This document shows, piece after piece, positions 43,154-54,027 of a stretch of DNA of 64,000 bases. The position numbers and the translations under genes were made by a program. This stretch comes from Saururus chinensis (taxonomy: Eukaryota; Streptophyta; Magnoliopsida; Piperales; Saururaceae). The notes under the pieces were generated by a model. The model saw nothing but the letters and a program-made list of their open reading frames with translations, had not been told where the DNA came from and ran no database searches. Location: assembly GCA_035235625.1 (NCBI GenBank), contig CP141145.1, forward strand, positions 1,674,001 to 1,738,000, given 5' to 3'. Within the stretch, counting starts at the first letter, position 1. Each line of letters starts with the position of its first letter.

Positions 43154-44687
43154 AGAAGAAGATTATGTGTGATTGCAGCCAGATTCATGGAGCGATGTGT
43201 TCCATCAATCCCAGCCTTGTGTCAGTTGGTGGCCGTATGCAATCCAACATGCTATCCAGATGCCATGGAGGACTTGTTGCAAGAATTGATGATATCAATT
43301 ATCGCAATAAAGTAGCAAGGTTGTCATGAAAGGTTGAGCAATATATTGACATGCAAGATAGATGATTTGATCTATGTTGTTGCGCGCCGATATCATGCCA
43401 AACTTGAGGCCATGGTTGAGCATCACTTTGTGGATGCTTAAAGTTATATGTTTAATATGCCTGAATGCTAGGATGTCTATAGTTCCACTCTTATTCTGCA
43501 AGGGGGGTTTGATTTCAATCTCCCTCCGTTCTACGATGAGGAGCCATGTATTATATCGTTTGATGTACTCAAGCTAGAATCCAAATTATGGGTTGACAGA
43601 CCATTTCCACGAGTAGAAAAGGAACAAGAGCTATTATTGATTTCAGGGTTACATTCGCCATTGACCTACATTGATACTGTTGTTGTTCTCCCATCCCTTT
43701 TATTGGACGAATTGTAGTTGTGCCAAAAATTTCCTTTGCTACAGGAATTGGAGTAGATTGAAAGAGATTCTCCGCCGAAAACACTATCCTCATTCCTAAT
43801 TTTTGAACTAATATCTCAGTATTTTGGTAATAAAAACTTCACGGAATTCTCTTATTTTATTTATTTTGAAGATTGTGGGTACCTTGAGTTTATAGGATTT
43901 GACGTTCAAGTTAATGCATGGTGCATTATGATAAAGTTTGAATTGTATATGGTGATGAGAATTTGGATACTTGATATGTATTATCCGAATAGACAAATTC
44001 AGATTAGTCACTTTATGTTTGATATAATGCTTGATTTCGATGTTGTAAGTTGGAACTCAGAAATATGTGGCAAATAAGATTCAGAGATTTTGTGTGATCT
44101 AAGGAAAGAATATGTTAGATATTGTCAACCAAGAAGGGCGTGATATGGTTTTGCAATTACAATACAATACATTCAGTGTTCACGATGACCATGATATGAT
44201 GGATCTTATTCTTGAGAAAGTGTTTAGTTTTGCCATGAGAAGTGGTTATCATATGCAGGTGTGATCTAATTGATTTTCTTCTTAGTGATTGTTTGAAAAC
44301 TGTTTTTCTTGTCATAAGCATTGATTATTATTATATTCATAAGATCAACTATGTGTTCAAGGAGGCATTATTGGAAGATTTATTTTGTCCACATCAGCTA
44401 TTTCAAGATGTGAAGTGTTATGGGTTGATTCCTACACATATTACATATTTTCACCATGATCCTGGCAAATGATGATTGTTGCTATGGATTCTTATTTAAG
44501 ACTTCCAAAGTTGTCATACCAAGATGCTACTATATGTGAATCTTTATTTCTTGCTATTCAGTGTTTATAGGTTTTGAACAAGACAATTGGCTATTTGCAT
44601 TCCTTTCCAAACTCGAGGATGAGTTTTTTCTCACCTGGGAAGAATGATGTAGATTGTAAAAGACTACAAGTGAGTTATGTAAAATTG
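43154..44687. other. Unassigned DNA, possibly decayed host coding sequence
   Basis: Apart from the PPR-like fragment listed separately, several short plus-strand stretches look coding-like (for example around 43570-43800 and 44240-44470), but no domain is recognised. Confidence 0.35.
43885..44075 (+). pseudogene. Possible PPR-protein fragment
   Basis: One frame reads a MIKFELYM segment, then LDMYYPNRQIQISHFMFDIM and DFDVVSWNSEICG. This resembles the PPR repeat pattern in which LIDMYxKCGxIxxAxxxFDxMxxxDVVSWNxMI is common. Only about one and a half repeats can be read, stops lie nearby, and no targeting signal is seen. PPR proteins bind organellar RNA. A chance match in an AT-rich region cannot be ruled out, but the DVVSWN block is distinctive. 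Confidence 0.4.
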
Positions 44688-44967
44688 TTTTTTGTATAAT
44701 CCTTTGTTGGATTTTTCTTTTGTCTTTGTGAGAGTGATTACACATTACACTACTGTGGTTCACTGCATACGTTGCGTGAAGGTGCTTCTACAGCATATGG
44801 TGGATCATCTTATCCTGGGGGACAGATGTCTAAGCGATCCTAAACACCATTAGGGAGGGCATAACTTTGTCTTAAGGATAGAGCATTAAATACTTGATTC
44901 GATTTTCAAGTTCTCTACTTTCTATAAGTTTTCTTAATCACAATTACGAAGGTACAGAATTAACAAT
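44688..44967 (+). repeat. Copia 5' LTR, truncated
   Basis: Aligns with 49620-49886 (shared TTGTCTTTGTRAGAGTRATT, AAGGTGCTTCTACARC-like and TTCTTAATYACAATTA). Ends at AATTAACA. The proximal ~400 bases of the 3' LTR have no convincing match here. Confidence 0.75.
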
Positions 44968-45079
44968 CTTAAGATAGAACTATCTATTTTTTTCGTACTT
45001 TACTGTTGCGATATTATTACTTTTAAACTGAGATAATCTTTTGTTCATTGGAATAGAAATTTCTTAGGGTACCAATATG

Positions 45080-46240
45080 ACTCTAGTCATAATTCCCACT
45101 ATTGTTATTGCTCCTGTTTAAGTGAAAGGGGAAAAGCAAAAAAAATTCAGTGGTGTAGATTTCAAGATATGACAACAAAAAACGTTGTTCTATCCAACCA
45201 TGTTGAATTTGGCTTGATTCCTTGAAAATAACATTCTTGTTCTCACTGAGGAGACCAAGGATGACAAATAGCCTATTGTTATACTCGATGCATGGAAACA
45301 TGTAGACTTTCTATGTATAAATTATATTCTCAGTGGGCTAGACAACACACTATACAACGTATATAGTCGAATGAAGCGTGCAAAAGCACTATAGGAATCC
45401 TTGAATAGGAAGTAAAAAATAGAAGATACTGGTACAAAGAAATTGGTTGTTGGCAAATTCCTAGACAACAAGTTCCAAGAGAGTGATAAATCAAGTCAAA
45501 TAACTCCAAATAATCCTGCATGATATACATGCAAAATGAATGATTTTAAGTAAATCTTTCTGGGTGTCTACTATAATTGAAATTTTTTCACCATCCTGGA
45601 AGGATTTTAAAAAAATTACTTAAATCATAAGTGCAAGGAGATAAACATAGAAGACTTGATTGTAGGGTTGAGGATTGAAAAGGACATGCAACTGTGCTTC
45701 TAAAAAGAAGAGCAAGGGTCATGGCATAGAAGTTAAAGTCAATATTGTGGAACAGGAGTAGAAAATAACAACTTCAATAATAAAAATAGGAAAAATCCTG
45801 GAGGTCATCCAAATGATTCTACCAAAGCCAAGTTCTAGGGAAAGTGCTATGTGTGTGACATGCAAGTCGACAAGGCTAAGGGTTGTTCCAAGTGGAAGAA
45901 ACAAGAGGATTCCATAAAGAAAAATACACAAGACAATGTAAGGGAAGTGGAGAATCTCTCCAACAACGTGAATGATATCAACCTTTCTATTGTAATTTCT
46001 AAAGTGAACTTGGTCATTAATACAGGAGAATGGTGGTGGACACCGGGGCCACTCGTCATGTGTACTCAAACAGAAAAATATTCTCCACTTATTAACTGGT
46101 GGAAATGGTGAACAACTTTTCATGGGGAATTCTTCTACCGCCAAGATGGAAGGTATCAGAAAGGTGGTGCTTAAAATGGCTTCGGGCAAAGAACTCACAC
46201 TCAACAATGTGCTCTATGCGCCTAAAATTTGAAAGAATTT
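45080..46240 (+). pseudogene. Copia gag and protease
   Basis: Gag: KFSGVDFK near 45150, DAWKHVDFLCINYILSGLDN near 45280-45340, then a KLVVGKFLDNKF block. Zinc-knuckle-like KCYVCDMQVDKAKGC near 45843. The protease region near 46030-46200 is followed by ELTLNNVLYAPKI and the GAG-pre-integrase segment LLSKNGFKLVFESDKFVL (to 46330). Broken. Confidence 0.78.
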
Positions 46241-46399
46241 ATTGTTAGGATCATTGCTAAGCAAAAATGGGTTCAAATTAGTGTTTGAATCAGACAAGTT
46301 TGTATTAACTAAAAGTGGGATGTATGTGAAAAAAGGATATGTCAATGAGGGGCTTTTCAAGTTCAATGTCTTGATATGTTTGTATTATACAAAATCGAC

Positions 46400-48540
46400 A
46401 TTGAGAATAAACTTGGTAAGAAAGTTAAAGTTCTAAAGAGTGATAGAGGTGGGGAATATGAATCACCTTTTAGTGAATTTTGTTCACAATAGGGTATTAT
46501 ACACCAAACTACATCACCCTATTCACCTTAACGACAAAATAGAACTTCAAAAGAAATAATGAATGTCATGTAAATAAATTTTAGATTACCCAAGAACATG
46601 TGGGGGGAGCTTTGCTTTCAGCGAATTATATTCTCAACAAAGTACCTCATACAAAAACCTTGAAGACACTATATGAATTATTTAAAGGTCGGAAGCCTTC
46701 ATACCAATTCTTAAAGGTGTGGGGGTGCTCAACCAAAGTGGCGGTCCTTATTCCCAAGAGGATGAAGATAGGACCAAAAACTATTGATTGTGTATTCCTT
46801 GATTATGCTAACAATAGTAGTGCATATCACTTTCTTGTTTATAAATTGGAGATTTCTAATGTAAATGTCAATATTGTGATTGAATCCAGAAATGCTTCAT
46901 TTTTTAAATATATTTTTTAATATAATTTTATACAATTGGAAAGTTCTCTTAAAAGAACTCTAGATGTTGTATAGGACAATAGTGAAGATCAGGAGGGAGA
47001 AGATAATTAACCTAGATGCAATAAACCTTATAGAATATTAAAATTATTTCATTCAAATTTGTTGACTTATTTGTTAGAAAATGAGCCTTGAAGTTATAAG
47101 GAAGTCATGCACTTTTTAGAAGCACCATATTGGAAAGAGGTTGCAAATACTAAAATTAAATCCATTATGCAAAATCATACTTTGGAATTAATGGATCTTT
47201 AACCTAGAAGTAAACCTCTAGTATACAAGTGGATATTTAAGAGGAATATAATATAAAGGTTGATGGATCAAATGAAAAATATAAAGCAAGACTTGTCACC
47301 AAAGATTACAAGAGAAAGGAATGTCAAAATTACGTTGATACATATTCACAAGCCATAAGGATAACTTTCGTTAGGACGTGAATTACGATTGTTGCTTTCC
47401 ATAATATTGAAATACATCAAATGAATATAAAAACCGCATTCTTGAATGGTGACTTGAATGTGGAAATAAATATGCAACAACATGAAGGATTTGTTATTCC
47501 GAGTCAAGAAAATAAAGTATATATGCTTGTAAAATCCCTATATGGGCTAAACAAGCACCAAAGCAATGACATAAAAATTTTGATAAAATAATGATGTAAA
47601 ATAGATTCAAAATCAATAAATGTATTTATGTCAAAGAAAAACCTAACGGTTATGTCATTATATGCCTTCATGTGGATGATATAGTCATCATTGGTAGCAA
47701 TTGATAAAATCATTAAATCTACTAAAAGAATATTAAACAACTAGTTTGACATGAAAGATATGAGTGTTGCAAATATTATATTAGGGATTAAAATTATTAG
47801 AACATCTGATGGATATGCATTGTCTCAATCTCATTACATTGAGAAAATTTATGAGAAATTTCATAAGAATGCTATCGTCCAGCGAGAACACCTGTGGATG
47901 TGATATTACATTTAAGTAAAAACACTGGTGAGAGTATAACACAATTACAATATTCCCAAGTTATTGGCAATCTCAATTACATAATAAATTGTACGATACT
48001 TAATATTACATACTTAATAAATAAATTGAGTTGATATAATAGCAACCCAGGGGAGGCCACTGGAAGGTTGTAGTCAAGGTTTTTAGATATCTAAGATATA
48101 CCTTGAACTATGAACTACACTATACAAGATATCAAGCAATACTAATGTGTTATTGTGATAAAAACTGGATATCTGATGCAAAAGACTCAAAGTCCATGAG
48201 TGGGTGTGTCTTTACTCTTGAAGGTGCAACAATATCTTGGAAATCTTTTAAACAAATGTGCATAGCAAGATCCACGATAGAATCTAAATATATTATACTT
48301 GATAGAGCAGGCAAAGAGGTTGAGTGGCTTCATCATTTTTTAGAGGATATTTCAATGTGTAGAAAACTTGTGCCACCTAATTGAATTCATTGTGATAGCC
48401 AATCGACTATAAAAAAGGCACAAAGTAATTTGTATAATAGTAAGTCCCGACATATAGGTCAAAGATATAATACCATAAAATAGTTGGTCTCTAGTAGAAT
48501 CATTTTTATTGAGCATATAAGGTCAAAAGACAATATTGTA
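46400..48540 (+). pseudogene. Copia integrase, RT and RNase H
   Basis: Integrase C-terminal part: KVLKSDRGGEY near 46430 and YILNKVPHTKTLKTLYELFKG near 46620-46690. RT: KTAFLNGDLN near 47430, QQHEGFVIPSQENKVYMLVK, a VDDIVII box near 47675. RNase [21 protein letters not shown] near 48160, [20 protein letters not shown] near 48260, and a HCDSQSTI-like motif near 48390. The part of the integrase core between 46330 and 46430 appears lost. Broken. Confidence 0.82.
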
Positions 48541-49196
48541 AATCCACTGACTAAGGGTTTAAAATAAGTGAGTAGTTTATCGAGTGGAATGAGCTTGAAG
48601 CCTATAAAATGTCACCATAATAACAACCTAATGTAGTTGGCTAGAAATCTCAAGATCTAGGTTAAAAGGGGCAACCAAATTGTGGGGGGATTTAAGGGGA
48701 AATACTATTAAGATAATATCTCACCTCACTCCTATGATGAGATAGTGATATCTGCAGTGTGAATTAGGATAATATTTACTTTTAATGGTTCTTATAGCTT
48801 GAATAAATTTAAGTGGGGTATGAAAAAAATATTCATAATAAGAATCACCTATAGGAGTGTGAAGGAACCACTTCTATGAGGATTTTAAGACTGAATCTTC
48901 TTGAGTACTCATGAAAACTAGGCTTGTTTAGGGCCAAAATAAATACAATCATGAGAACCACACTATATTCGGGAAGTAACTGTGAGAATTCTATTGTCTT
49001 GGTTTAAACAAATGGCTAAAAAGTTTAATACAACATGTTCACTGATTAGCTAGTAGACCCGATAATTTTCACAAGGGAAGGTTCAAAGCTAAAAAATATA
49101 TTTTCCTATGTAGGAATTTTTTAATACTTTACACTCATATTTTATCTTCATTATTTTGCATAGTTATCTAGTCAATTCTCATTCATGTGGGAGATT
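48541..49196 (+). other. Copia 3' spacer with polypurine tract
   Basis: No frame. Ends GTGGGAGAT at about 49188-49196, the polypurine tract just before the 3' LTR. Confidence 0.6.
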
Positions 49197-49886
49197 GATG
49201 GAAAGTAGGTTAAAACATAGGCTAAGACTATTTAATGTGAAGTCCTTGTAAATGGGCTTGTTGGATATTGAGAGTCTAAAACCCACTTTTATGTAAATGA
49301 GAATTACACATGCGAATTAGTTGAAAAAAATGAATACTCACATCACCTATAATCATACATGTAAGTTGGTATATAAGGCATAAGTTTTGTCTTTTAAGTT
49401 AGGCTTTTGGGCTACCCCACTTTTGTGGGGGAGATAACCGGGTTGGGTTGGGTTGAGAAAATAATTATTTTTAAAACTAATCCTTTGGTCTTCTCTTAAC
49501 CCAAAATAGGTCCAATTTTCACTTAACACAAATGTGTCTCATAACATGCAGATGCGTCTATTTGAATGAGATGAGTTGTCTTCAATGGAATTTCTTCTAT
49601 ATTATATAAAACACCATAAAATCTATCATCCTTATTGGAATTTTTTGTTGTCTTTGTAAGAGTAATTACACTACTCTAGTTCATTGTATATATTGTATGA
49701 AAGTGCTTCTACAACGCGTAGTGGATTATCTTATCTTGGGAGATAGACACCGAAATGATCCTAAGCACTATTAGAGAGAGCATAATTTTATCTTGAAGAC
49801 AAAGTATTAAACGCTTGATTCGATCTTCAGGTTTTCTACTTTATGCAAGTTTTCTTAATTACAATTATGAATGTACGAAATTAACA
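49197..49886 (+). repeat. Copia 3' LTR
   Basis: About 690 bp from TGATGGAAAGTAGG to AATTAACA. The last 265 bp match the 5' copy. Confidence 0.72.
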
Positions 49887-49938
49887 TAATAGAAATTATA
49901 AACCAATTCATGCATCAATAATATGTTTTTAGCAATAG

Positions 49939-50010
49939 CGTTCCTCCCTTGATGAAAGCACCTTGGTGATTGCTGTTCCTCCCTTGATGAAAGCACCTTG
50001 GTGATTGCTA
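49939..50010 (+). repeat. 34-bp tandem duplication
   Basis: GTTCCTCCCTTGATGAAAGC followed by ACCTTGGTGATTGCT occurs twice in a row. The rest of 49887-50400 is AT-rich with nothing recognised. Confidence 0.8.
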
Positions 50011-50437
50011 TCTCATCTGTTACTTACTCTCACAATTTTCCTGATCCAAATAGTATTACTGCCACAACTACCTAAAGGAATTGATCTCCTTCATCATACT
50101 CACATGTCAAAGATCCCTTAGTATCATGCCAATGTAGTCCTTATTCATCTGAGCACCACCACAATTAAGAGAAACAACTTTCATTGATAATATAGATATA
50201 AAAAGGAAAACTAGAACCATGAATATTGTAATTATCATTTCCAGATCTTATCCTCTTCCTTCAAATTCGTATTTAATCATCTGATGTTGATATTACATGT
50301 TTTATAGCATTATTACATGAGAAGCAGACTAATCTCCATCACATGATATAGTAATAAGATAATTAACACAGTTAAGTGATGACTGTCTACTAGTGTATAT
50401 CATCCATCACTCACTTCTTAGAAAGTGCGGCAATGGC

Positions 50438-50869
50438 CTACTCCTCGAGCTCAAAAGCGGAGAAGGGGTAGCTGTGGCGAAGGCCAGTGGTGGTACAGAA
50501 GCTGACGGTGGTGGAAGAATCGTCGATGAACACTTCAGAGGGGGAGACCCAGATGAGGAGCTCCTTTGCCTTGATCCCCGTAACCTTCTTCAGGCGCCGG
50601 TCCTGGACGAAGCCGGTGACCAGAGTGTCGTACCAGACCTGGCAGCTGATCTTGCGGAAGTTGTGGGTGAGGCTCCGCTTCTGTTTTATCCAGAAGAAGC
50701 CCGTTCGCCGGTTGTGGCCGGCTTCCTCAATGCCCTGCAGCGGCAGAATCCCTGTCGGGAAGTGCAGCTCCTTCAGCAGCTCCACGCACTTCTTCTTGCT
50801 CATTGCATCCCTGTGGTACAGCTCCGCCCCCTCCCGGTGGTTCTGCACCAATTGGGTCGTCGTCGACAT
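50438..50869 (-). CDS. DUF538 family protein
   Basis: 143 residues from ATG at 50869 (MSTTTQLVQNHR), an intronless frame; an in-frame upstream ATG at 50965 would add 32 unconserved residues and is less likely. Conserved family blocks are CVELLKELHFPTGILPL, GIEEAGHNRRTGFFWIKQ, VWYDTLVTGFVQDRRLKKVT, KELLIWVSPSEVFIDD and FCTTTGLRHSYPFSAFELEE. DUF538 proteins are plant-specific, single-domain, of unsettled function, linked in some reports to stress and senescence. No signal peptide or membrane segment is seen. A TATA-like CTATATATCA lies at about 50917-50926. The stop at 50438-50440 comes eight residues earlier than in the pseudogene: AIAALSKK and a second in-frame stop (50411-50413) follow. Likely the one functional or recently functional host gene here. 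Confidence 0.85.
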   Translation of the reverse strand: MSTTTQLVQNHREGAELYHRDAMSKKKCVELLKELHFPTGILPLQGIEEAGHNRRTGFFWIKQKRSLTHNFRKISCQVWYDTLVTGFVQDRRLKKVTGIKAKELLIWVSPSEVFIDDSSTTVSFCTTTGLRHSYPFSAFELEE

Positions 50870-50916
50870 AGTTGATTGCTTGGCTAGCTGGGGTTGCAGA
50901 AGAGGTGGAGGTGTTG

Positions 50917-50926
50917 ATGATATATA
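50917..50926 (-). promoter_or_regulatory. TATA-like box of the DUF538 gene
   Basis: Minus strand GCTATATATC, about 50 bases before the chosen ATG, which would leave a very short leader. Plausible but unproven. Confidence 0.4.
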
Positions 50927-50969
50927 GCTGGTAATTGGGTGTCGGATTTTGATAGACGTCGTCAAAATT

Positions 50970-51849
50970 CAATGCCTATTTCGGTCCAGCCAAAAAGTTA
51001 GGCGACGAGGCGCATCACCCCCCCTCGCTAACAAATGTTAAAGGCATAAAACATTTATTAACGTTTGAAACTTAACGTCAAGAAGTCCGGTTATTGCTTT
51101 CTATCTGTTTCTCCTTGTGCTTAATTTGTTGAAGGTGCGTCCTCTAGCAGCTTTGGATCCGCTGTGAAGTCATCGTACTAAATCATGTCTAAAAATACGG
51201 TCGAAAAGGTATACACTTGTTTGCACGTGTTTTTACTATTGGTGTGGGCTGATTGGCGACCCATACCAAAATCAGGTGTGATTGTCTGTTGAGCGGAAGG
51301 GCCTGATTATTATACCTTTCTTTCTATCGGACTTAGAAAATACATAAACGCTATGCCCTATAATCCATGCCAAATTTAATGAAATTATTTTAGAAATAGA
51401 CTAGACATTAGGCCAAAGTCCAAATTTAGGCTAGGAAACTCGAATATGCAAAATTAGACTTGGGCACGTTCAAGTTGCCCACACATGCACTGGAAATACT
51501 AAAATAACCCCTTTATCATAATAGAGGTGAAAAATGTCATGTTTTCCAACCTAATGGTTTCTTCCCAGACAAGATACCTCCCTCTTCTCCAACGCCCTCA
51601 TCTTCTCTAGCGTAATATCCTCAAAAAGTGGAGAGGTTCGGTGAGTGTTCTTCCCAGACAAGCTACCTCCCTTTTCTCCTCCACTCGCATCTCCTCGTCC
51701 CTCATCTCCTCCATCGTCTTCTCCCTGATCTGCACGTGCTACATCTCCTTGTGCTTCCAGAATGGTGCCCTATCTCATGAAGGCAAGACATGGGTCATCG
51801 TATTTCTACCCAAGGGTTGCCGGACCGGAACAAGGATGAGGTGTTATAA
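50970..51849. other. DUF538 upstream region and unassigned DNA
   Basis: No known family. A 74-residue plus-strand frame at 51641-51865, with a hydrophobic N-terminal third, ends just as the tandem array begins at a GAG/GTAACTC junction that resembles a 5' splice site. CTTCCCAGACAAG-TACCTCCC occurs twice (about 51563 and 51650). Confidence 0.35.
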
Positions 51850-52580
51850 TGCCGAAATGAGGTAACTCTTGGGTGCATATAATATTTTTCTCTTGGATAG
51901 ACTAAGAGATGGAGAAAGCATTAACTGGTAAGGCTTCATTGATAATTGGTAGTGTTGAAATGAGGTAACTCTCATCAGATACATATAATGTATATTTTTG
52001 AAAGCACTTATATGGTGGGTGTGAAGCATGTTGAGATGAATGAAAGAAAGCAAAGGATGGGGTGTACTATCAAAGTGAAGAATGTCAACATATAGGGCAA
52101 AAAAAGGAGGGTGAAGGTATTGACTGATAAGGTGCAACTAATAACTGGTAGTGCCGAAATGAGGTAACTCTCAGGTACATGTAATGTTTACTTATGGAAG
52201 CACTTATATGGTGGGTGTAAAGCATGTTGAGATGAAAGAAATGAAAAAAACGATGGGGTACACTATCAAAGTGAAGAATGTCAACATGCATGGTGGACTA
52301 AGAGATGGCGAAAGCTTTGACTATTAAGGCTCAACTGATAACTAGTAGTGCCAAAACGAGGTAACTCTCGGGTACATATAATGTTTACTTATGGAAACAC
52401 TTATATGGTGGTGTGAAGCATGTTGAGATGAAGGAAATGAGGCAAAGGATGGGTTGTACTATCAAAGTGAAGAATGTCAACATATAGGGCTAAAAAAAGG
52501 AGGGTGAAAGCATTGACAGATAAGGCTTAATTGATAATTGGTAGTTCCGAAATGAGGTAAATCTCAGGTGCACATACTTC
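51850..52580 (+). repeat. ~195-bp tandem repeat, about 3.5 copies
   Basis: Marked by GAAATGAGGTAACTCT at about 51855, 51958, 52155, 52356 and (variant) 52550; the steps are 103, then 193-202 bp. The unit includes CACTTATATGGTGGGTGT, AGCATGTTGAGATGAA and ACTATCAAAGTGAAGAATGT. Non-coding. Confidence 0.85.
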
Positions 52581-53940
52581 CTTTCTGAACATCTTTTTGT
52601 TGTCTATGTTGTTATCATTTATATTTTTCTTAATAGTGTTTTGTTCTTATCACGTAATTCAATGCACAGAGAGGAAGAGTCTAATAGTGTAATGTTGAGT
52701 AATTATACAATCAAGCAGAACACACTTCTGATATGAATAGTCTTAATAACCATATGCAAATAGTTGATGTAAGCATAGTAGAGGAAATCAGTTAGCGTAT
52801 TCATGGATGTGGATTTGTATATGAAGCTAGGTTTCATAGGATTTTTGAGCTCTTGTAATGGACTTGATGTAGCGGTGTATGTGTGTTTGAAGTTGTGAAT
52901 AGTTGTGGCAATTTTCATATATATGTCTTCAAGTTGCAAGAGATGAATATATAATGTCATATATTCTTCTCTATATAATGTAGCTATTATTGATTTTAAC
53001 TTTATGACTATCATTTATATTTATATTTAATTATTCCATATTTTCCCAGTAGATTTGAGGTGGATGCTCATGGGGGCTATGGTAGCACAGAACCACAATA
53101 TGTAATTAGTTTTGGTGCACATGTGAAGTAGGATTCATGTCAAATTAGTTCATTGCATTTGCATTTGTTGTAGTGATGTCTATGAATCGCATGAGGGCTT
53201 TCGTATTTTTTTTCTAGTTTTTTCGCTCCTTGTTTGATGTGTAATCTTTCCTTCAACATATTACAAAATTCATCATAGAACTTGAATTTGGCATACTCGG
53301 TCTGCACTTTGTTTTCACTAGCGAGACCTGTTGGCCAATAAACCTCTTCCTAACCCCCTTAAAACAATCCAATTTAATCCCTTCGACATTTGTTCATACG
53401 TGTTGTGCAAATGAATAAAATAACATAAGAAGGTAAAATAGGTGATTTTCCAGCTTGCACTAGATCAACTCCAAAATTTGTAACATAATAGCCATGACAA
53501 ATCTTTCAATGCTCAATGTACTTCATTCCTGCACATGCTAAATTTCAACCAAAGCTAACCACTAAGGAACAATAAGATGATTAATGCTGGATGAAGAATA
53601 ATATCTCAAATCTATCGTACCATCAAATACTGCAATGGCCAAGCCAATATGATTTACAAATTTGGTCCTTATCAAACTAACATTGTTCAAAACCTATAGC
53701 TACATTCGCATCATATTTCTCATCATTCACCATCATAAAAATAACTTACAGACACCACTAAAATAATATAGTCAAGGACCAACACAAATATATTCAAGAT
53801 TCAATCACCATTAAAAAAATTGATATTTCCCATTAAATTATTCCTATAAACCAACAGTCAAGCACACATAGAATCATATAGTCAAGGACCAACACCATAA
53901 AGTTAATATTTTCAAAAGGTAAGCCACATCTACTAACAAC
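52581..53940. other. Unassigned AT-rich DNA
   Basis: No gene recognised. A TAGTCAAGGACCAACAC word occurs at about 53769 and 53879. Confidence 0.45.
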
Positions 53941-53942
53941 AT

Positions 53943-54014
53943 CTCATCTTCATATGAAATTTTACAAAATTTGGTAGATCTCACCTTCATATGGAATTTT
54001 ACAAAATTTGGTAA
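53943..54014 (+). repeat. ~37-bp tandem duplication
   Basis: CTTCATATGAAATTTTACAA followed by AATTTGGTA occurs twice (second copy with ATGGAATT). Confidence 0.75.
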
Positions 54015-54027
54015 GCAACCCTATGCC

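Larger units (their letters stand above)
44688..49886 (+). mobile_element. Ty1/Copia element (Tork-like), 5' LTR partial
   Basis: Plus strand. Partial 5' LTR (44688-44967), gag, protease, integrase, RT, RNase H, spacer, polypurine tract GTGGGAGAT and 3' LTR (49197-49886). The gag core (GVDFK, DAWKHVDFLCINYILSGL), CCHC-type knuckle, DTGA-type protease region and RT-RH order are standard. Long stretches are out of frame: broken in well over ten places, with parts of integrase missing, so it is an old fossil. The LTR parts that align differ noticeably (roughly one base in six by eye). Confidence 0.85.

Noticed and set aside
50393-50927. Plus-strand frames of 146-160 residues
   Set aside because: Antisense shadows of the minus-strand DUF538 gene, which has clear family motifs.
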